64,000 nt of DNA from Acetobacteraceae bacterium (GTDB taxonomy: Bacteria; Pseudomonadota; Alphaproteobacteria; Acetobacterales; Acetobacteraceae): NCBI GenBank assembly GCA_003506895.1, contig DNXO01000051.1, positions 47,016-111,015 of the forward strand. Direction: 5' to 3'. The translations under genes and the position numbers were made by a program. The notes beneath the pieces are model-generated. The model ran no database searches and was not told the DNA's origin. It saw nothing but the letters and a program-made list of their open reading frames with translations. Positions 60,721 to 64,000 of this stretch are shown in pieces. Numbering within the stretch: position 1 is the first letter of the stretch; each line of letters opens with the position of its first letter.

Positions 60721-61341
60721 ATGGCGTATTGCGTAGCCCGATTCTATTCAGGTCCCGCGAACGTGGACGTTGAAGCGATCGGGACCTGGCTTCAAAAGGA
60801 ACTTGTTCCGTCCATTGCGAAGATACCGGGGTTCCAGCGCTACTCGGGCCTGCATCTGAAAGATGGACGGCTTGGGTCGTTTAGTGTCTTCGACAGCAAG
60901 CAGGCGGCGGAGCAAGCGGCTCCTGTTGCGAGGGACTGGCTGAAAAGCAGACGGGAACTCGCGGAATTCCGGCTGGATATGGCTTTGCAGGGGCAGGTTG
61001 GCCTGGCGATAACCGGAAGTACCCCCGCCACAACTCAGCGCGCGTATGCGGTGGCGCGATTGTATCGAACCGATGCGTCCTTCGACCAGGTCAACGCTGC
61101 CATCGAGGAGGAGGGCTTTTCGGCGATTCGGGCGATCCCGGGCCTGCTGCGCTATACGACAGCGCAACTGGAAGACGGGCGAATTGCGACTTTCAATGCG
61201 TTTGCAAGCGAGCAGGGGGCTCGGGCCGTAACCCGAACGGCGAAAGAACTCCGCATGAAAGGTGGTACAATGCTGAGCAAGGTCCTTCCGGGCGATCCAG
61301 AAGTCCTTGAGGGAACGATCCTGTTTACATACGGAAAATAG
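60721..61341 (+). CDS. Protein of two repeated ferredoxin-like (ABM-type) domains
   Basis: A 206-residue protein starting at ATG 60721 behind AGGGAGGA; the 61 codons upstream in the open frame are rejected. Residues 1-78 and 105-180 are two copies of one module: AYCVARFYSG ... IPGFQRYSGLHLKDGRLGSFSVF and AYAVARLYRT ... IPGLLRYTTAQLEDGRIATFNAF. The pattern resembles antibiotic-biosynthesis-monooxygenase-like dimeric barrels. A two-domain protein would form the barrel within one chain. Function is unknown. Confidence 0.72.
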   Translation: MAYCVARFYSGPANVDVEAIGTWLQKELVPSIAKIPGFQRYSGLHLKDGRLGSFSVFDSKQAAEQAAPVARDWLKSRRELAEFRLDMALQGQVGLAITGSTPATTQRAYAVARLYRTDASFDQVNAAIEEEGFSAIRAIPGLLRYTTAQLEDGRIATFNAFASEQGARAVTRTAKELRMKGGTMLSKVLPGDPEVLEGTILFTYGK

Positions 61342-61439
61342 CGGCCAAGACTTTTTGAATCCATTTGCGGCCGCGAGACTGCCGGGAATTCCTCCGCTGT
61401 TGATCGCAAAGTACCCGCGGCGTTTTCTTTCGACGGATC

Positions 61440-61465
61440 GGGCCGTGCGATATCCCGCACGGCCC
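61440..61465. terminator. Hairpin between convergent ABM-like and amidohydrolase genes
   Basis: GGGCCGTGCG (61440-61449) pairs perfectly with CGCACGGCCC (61456-61465) over a 6-nt loop. It lies 10 bp beyond the amidohydrolase stop, between convergent genes, and is a good bidirectional terminator candidate, although no clear T-run follows. Confidence 0.6.
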
Positions 61466-61475
61466 GCCGATTTCG

Positions 61476-62681
61476 TCAGGCCGCGATCTGCTGGTGCGCC
61501 GGAACCGTAAGGTTGAAGAACCGTGCCGCGTTCAGCCCCAGGATCTTCGCGCGCTGAACATCGTTCAACTCCGGCATCGTCCGTTCGATCGCCTCGGCGG
61601 AGTGCGGCCAGGTGCCTTCGTGATGCGGATAATCGTTTGCCCAGGCGAAGTTATCCATCAGTCCAAACCGTTCCGCCGAATACAGACCGACCGGATCCTC
61701 CTGGAACGTCGCTAAACCGTGCGCCTTGAAGTAATCGCTCGGCAGGCCCTGCAACTTCGGCCGCACCCACATGTGGTGCTTGCGATAGGCCTCATCCATC
61801 GCGGTCAGCAGCCAGGCAACCCAGCCGATCCCTGCCTCGATAGTCGCGAACCGCAATCCCTTGAACCGCTCCAGCACGCCGGAGGCACACAAATTGGCCA
61901 CCGGTTCAATTGTCGGCGCCAGCGAGTGGGTGACGTAGTTTACCACCGCCCCGCCGTTACCCCGCGCCGCACGCGGATCGCGGCCGGTCGAGACATGGAA
62001 GGTCATCGGCAGGCCGGCTTCCTCGATCAGGCGCCACATCGGATCGAAATGCGGCAGGTTGTAGTTGACGTGATCCACGTCATGCCCGCCCCAGATCGGT
62101 TTGCATGGCAGCGACAGCGCGCGGAATCCGATTTTGGCCACACGCTCGATTTCCGCCATCGCGCTGTCCAGGTCGCCCGTCGCGATGGAGGCCACCGGCA
62201 GCATCGAGTCCGGATGCGCGCCGAACTGCTCCCACGCCCAGTCGTTCCACACCCGGCACTGCGCGTTGGCGAACACCGGATCGGGCGTCGCCCACATTGC
62301 CAGACCCTTGTTCGGGAAGATGACTTCCACATCCACCCCGTCGGCCCGGTTGTCGCGGATACGGTCCTGGACGTCAGCCCCGGCGCGGGAGCGGACCCAG
62401 TCCTCGCCCTCGAAACTCATGACCCGCACGCGGTCGGGGCGGTAGCCCTCGCAATAACGCCATTGCACGCCCTGATCGTCGGTGATGATACGGGGTACAC
62501 GTTCACGATACTTCGGCTCGATCCGCTTTTCCCAAAGATCCGGCGGCTCGTTCGCATGGCTGTCGGTGGACACCATGAAGTATTTCTTCGGATCGCCGAC
62601 CCTGGCGGTGCGGTCCCAGCCGGAGTGGCCGGGTGTTTCCAGACGCCACAGATTCGGGGCGTTGATGGGGATTTCGTTCAT
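61476..62681 (-). CDS. Amidohydrolase-family (amidohydrolase 2) metal-dependent hydrolase
   Basis: A 401-residue TIM-barrel protein. MVSTDSHANEPPDLWEKRIEP (about residues 36-56) replaces the usual N-terminal HxH with D-x-H, IFPNKGLAMWATPDP follows, and FHVSTGRDPRA and NDYPHHEGTWPHS hold further metal-ligand candidates. The pattern fits amidohydrolase 2, the group of ACMSD-like decarboxylases and hydrolases. The substrate is unknown. It is divergent from the thiolase gene. Confidence 0.85.
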   Translation of the reverse strand: MNEIPINAPNLWRLETPGHSGWDRTARVGDPKKYFMVSTDSHANEPPDLWEKRIEPKYRERVPRIITDDQGVQWRYCEGYRPDRVRVMSFEGEDWVRSRAGADVQDRIRDNRADGVDVEVIFPNKGLAMWATPDPVFANAQCRVWNDWAWEQFGAHPDSMLPVASIATGDLDSAMAEIERVAKIGFRALSLPCKPIWGGHDVDHVNYNLPHFDPMWRLIEEAGLPMTFHVSTGRDPRAARGNGGAVVNYVTHSLAPTIEPVANLCASGVLERFKGLRFATIEAGIGWVAWLLTAMDEAYRKHHMWVRPKLQGLPSDYFKAHGLATFQEDPVGLYSAERFGLMDNFAWANDYPHHEGTWPHSAEAIERTMPELNDVQRAKILGLNAARFFNLTVPAHQQIAA

Positions 62682-62849
62682 GGCAGCTCTCCCTTGCGTG
62701 TTGGTTTTTTGATAGCCGTGCCGCGAAGTCGGAATAGCGTACCAGCCGCGCCGGGCAACGCAAGCATCGGGCGTTTATCGGCAGCGGCTTGCATCCCCAT
62801 TATCGTCATGCAATGCACGGCGAAACCACCTAACCAGAGGGCCATAGTC

Positions 62850-64000
62850 ATGCAGCGCGAGGTTTACATCGTCTCCGGCGTCCGCACCGCCATCGGCGAT
62901 TTCGGCGGCAGCCTGAAGGATATTCCCCCCACCGAACTGGGTGCCCAGGTCGCCCGTGAGGCCCTGTCGCGCGCCCAGGTTGACGGTGCCGAGGTTGGCC
63001 ACGTTGTGTTTGGCAATGTGATCCATACCGAGTCGAAGGATATGTATCTCGCCCGCGTTGCCGCGGTGAATGCCGGCATCAGCCAGGATGCGCCGGCGCT
63101 GACGCTGAACCGGCTGTGCGGCTCCGGCCTTCAGGCGATCATTTCGGCCGCCCAGGCGGTGACGCTGGGGGACGCCGACATCGCTGTGGCCGGCGGGGCG
63201 GAAAGCATGAGCCGAGCGGGATATTTGGCATCGGGGATGCGTTGGGGCGCGCGGATGGGTGATAGCGCGATGATCGACATGATGACCGCGGCGCTGCACG
63301 ACCCGTTCCACAATATCCACATGGGCGTCACGGCGGAGAATTTGGCGGAATCGCATCAGGTGACTCGCGCCCAGCAAGACGATCTGGCGTTGCTGTCGCA
63401 CCAACGCGCGGCGCGTGCGATCGGGGAAGGGCGGTTCAAGAGCCAGATCCTGCCGGTGACGTTGAAGACCCGGAAGGGCGAAACGATTTTCGACACCGAC
63501 GAGCATGTTCGTAGCGACGCGAAGGCCGAGGATTTCTCGAAACTACGGCCGGTGTTCAAGAAGGACGGGTCGGTGACCGCGGGCAACGCTTCGGGGATAA
63601 ACGACGGTGCGTCCGCCGTGGTGCTGATGGACGGCGATACTGTCGCCAAGCGCGAGGTTGCCCCGCTGGGCCGGCTGGTTGCCTATGCCCATGCCGGCGT
63701 GGACCCCAGGATCATGGGCATCGGTCCGGTCCCGGCGTCCCGTGCGGCCCTGAAGCGGGCCGGGTTGTCGCTGGATCAGATGGACGTTATCGAGTCCAAC
63801 GAGGCGTTTGCCGCCCAGGCGTGCGCGGTGGCGAAGGATCTCGGGTTCGATCCCGAGAAGGTCAATCCGAACGGATCAGGCATCTCGCTGGGTCACCCCG
63901 TCGGTGCGACGGGTTCGATCCTGACGGTGAAAGCGCTGTATGAACTCGCTCGGATAAACGGCCGATATGCGCTGGTGACGATGTGCATCGGCGGCGGCCA
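62850..64000 (+). CDS. Acetyl-CoA acetyltransferase (thiolase), 3' end outside window
   Basis: The frame starts at ATG 62850 and runs open to the window edge (383 codons). MQREVYIVSGVRTAIGDFGGSL is a thiolase start, the nucleophile is Cys90 (LTLNRLCGSGLQAI), and VIESNEAFAAQA, NPNGSGISLGHPVGATG (catalytic His) and TMCIGGG (second Cys) complete the active site. Only a few residues should be missing. It forms acetoacetyl-CoA for PHB or degrades it. With the phasin at 44925 a PHB role is possible. Confidence 0.92.
   Translation, partial: MQREVYIVSGVRTAIGDFGGSLKDIPPTELGAQVAREALSRAQVDGAEVGHVVFGNVIHTESKDMYLARVAAVNAGISQDAPALTLNRLCGSGLQAIISAAQAVTLGDADIAVAGGAESMSRAGYLASGMRWGARMGDSAMIDMMTAALHDPFHNIHMGVTAENLAESHQVTRAQQDDLALLSHQRAARAIGEGRFKSQILPVTLKTRKGETIFDTDEHVRSDAKAEDFSKLRPVFKKDGSVTAGNASGINDGASAVVLMDGDTVAKREVAPLGRLVAYAHAGVDPRIMGIGPVPASRAALKRAGLSLDQMDVIESNEAFAAQACAVAKDLGFDPEKVNPNGSGISLGHPVGATGSILTVKALYELARINGRYALVTMCIGGG

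Overview
The window is chromosomal DNA of a high-GC Gram-negative bacterium. The best fit is an alphaproteobacterium, probably Rhodospirillales/Acetobacteraceae-like. This rests on protein resemblance: an AcpXL-type acyl carrier protein with FabZ and two ketosynthases (very-long-chain fatty acids for lipid A), a phasin, an IalB-like secreted protein and a YejABEF importer. It also rests on dense GC-rich coding with many ATGA/TGATG overlaps and long antisense shadow frames. No rRNA, tRNA, CRISPR array, prophage or intact insertion sequence was recognised.

Layout. 1-1263: two adjacent genes matching the two halves of D-glutamate cyclase. 1211-8567 (minus): a nucleobase/nucleoside locus with RutA pyrimidine oxygenase, an isochorismatase-fold amidase, a CDA-family deaminase and a complete BMP-type ABC importer. 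8749-9090: a small protein with two RMF-like repeats. 9104-10224: convergent mobA and mobB. 10460-16077 (minus): yejABEF. 16474-20821 (minus): a giant CheB-CheR-PAS-histidine kinase-REC-REC-LuxR protein broken by one inserted base. 21091-22929: a single-domain response regulator, a membrane protein and a slipin. 22926-27042 (minus): acpXL-fabZ-fabF2-fabF1 behind an SDR gene. 27142-33219: a cupin-like protein, a DUF3311/sodium symporter pair, a flavodoxin-like protein, a luciferase-like monooxygenase, and a LysR regulator divergent from an enoyl-CoA hydratase.

33394-36742 is a decaying accessory island. It holds an orphan RHH antitoxin, a FitAB-like pair whose toxin has two frameshifts, an IS1-type transposase remnant, a Panacea-domain antitoxin gene whose downstream partner is interrupted by an in-frame TGA, and an unrecognised gene. 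This is the most interesting part of the window.

36813-50831 is mostly metabolism: an alpha/beta hydrolase with a CaiB-type CoA-transferase, MFS, Gfo/Idh/MocA oxidoreductase, substrate-binding protein, aldo/keto reductase, acyltransferase-3, RraA-like aldolase, phasin, DsbA-like protein, O-acetylhomoserine sulfhydrylase, SDR, acyl-CoA dehydrogenase, an orphan hydrogenase/NuoB-like Fe-S subunit and a membrane protein. 50963-62681 carries a parvulin isomerase, a Gly/Trp- and Tyr/Pro-rich secreted protein, threonine synthase, a DsbA-like pseudogene broken by a 16-bp tandem triplication, an MmyB-type regulator, a SAM methyltransferase, a SpoU methyltransferase, an IalB-like protein, RlmN, two small proteins and an amidohydrolase. 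A thiolase gene runs off the right edge.

Non-coding structure includes four copies of a 33-bp palindromic (REP-like) repeat, two copies of a 46-bp dispersed repeat, a perfect 26-bp palindrome and a 104-bp multi-stem element. Many start codons were moved inward from the longest open frame, using ribosome-binding sites, overlaps or signal peptides. All functions are inferred from sequence resemblance recognised by eye.
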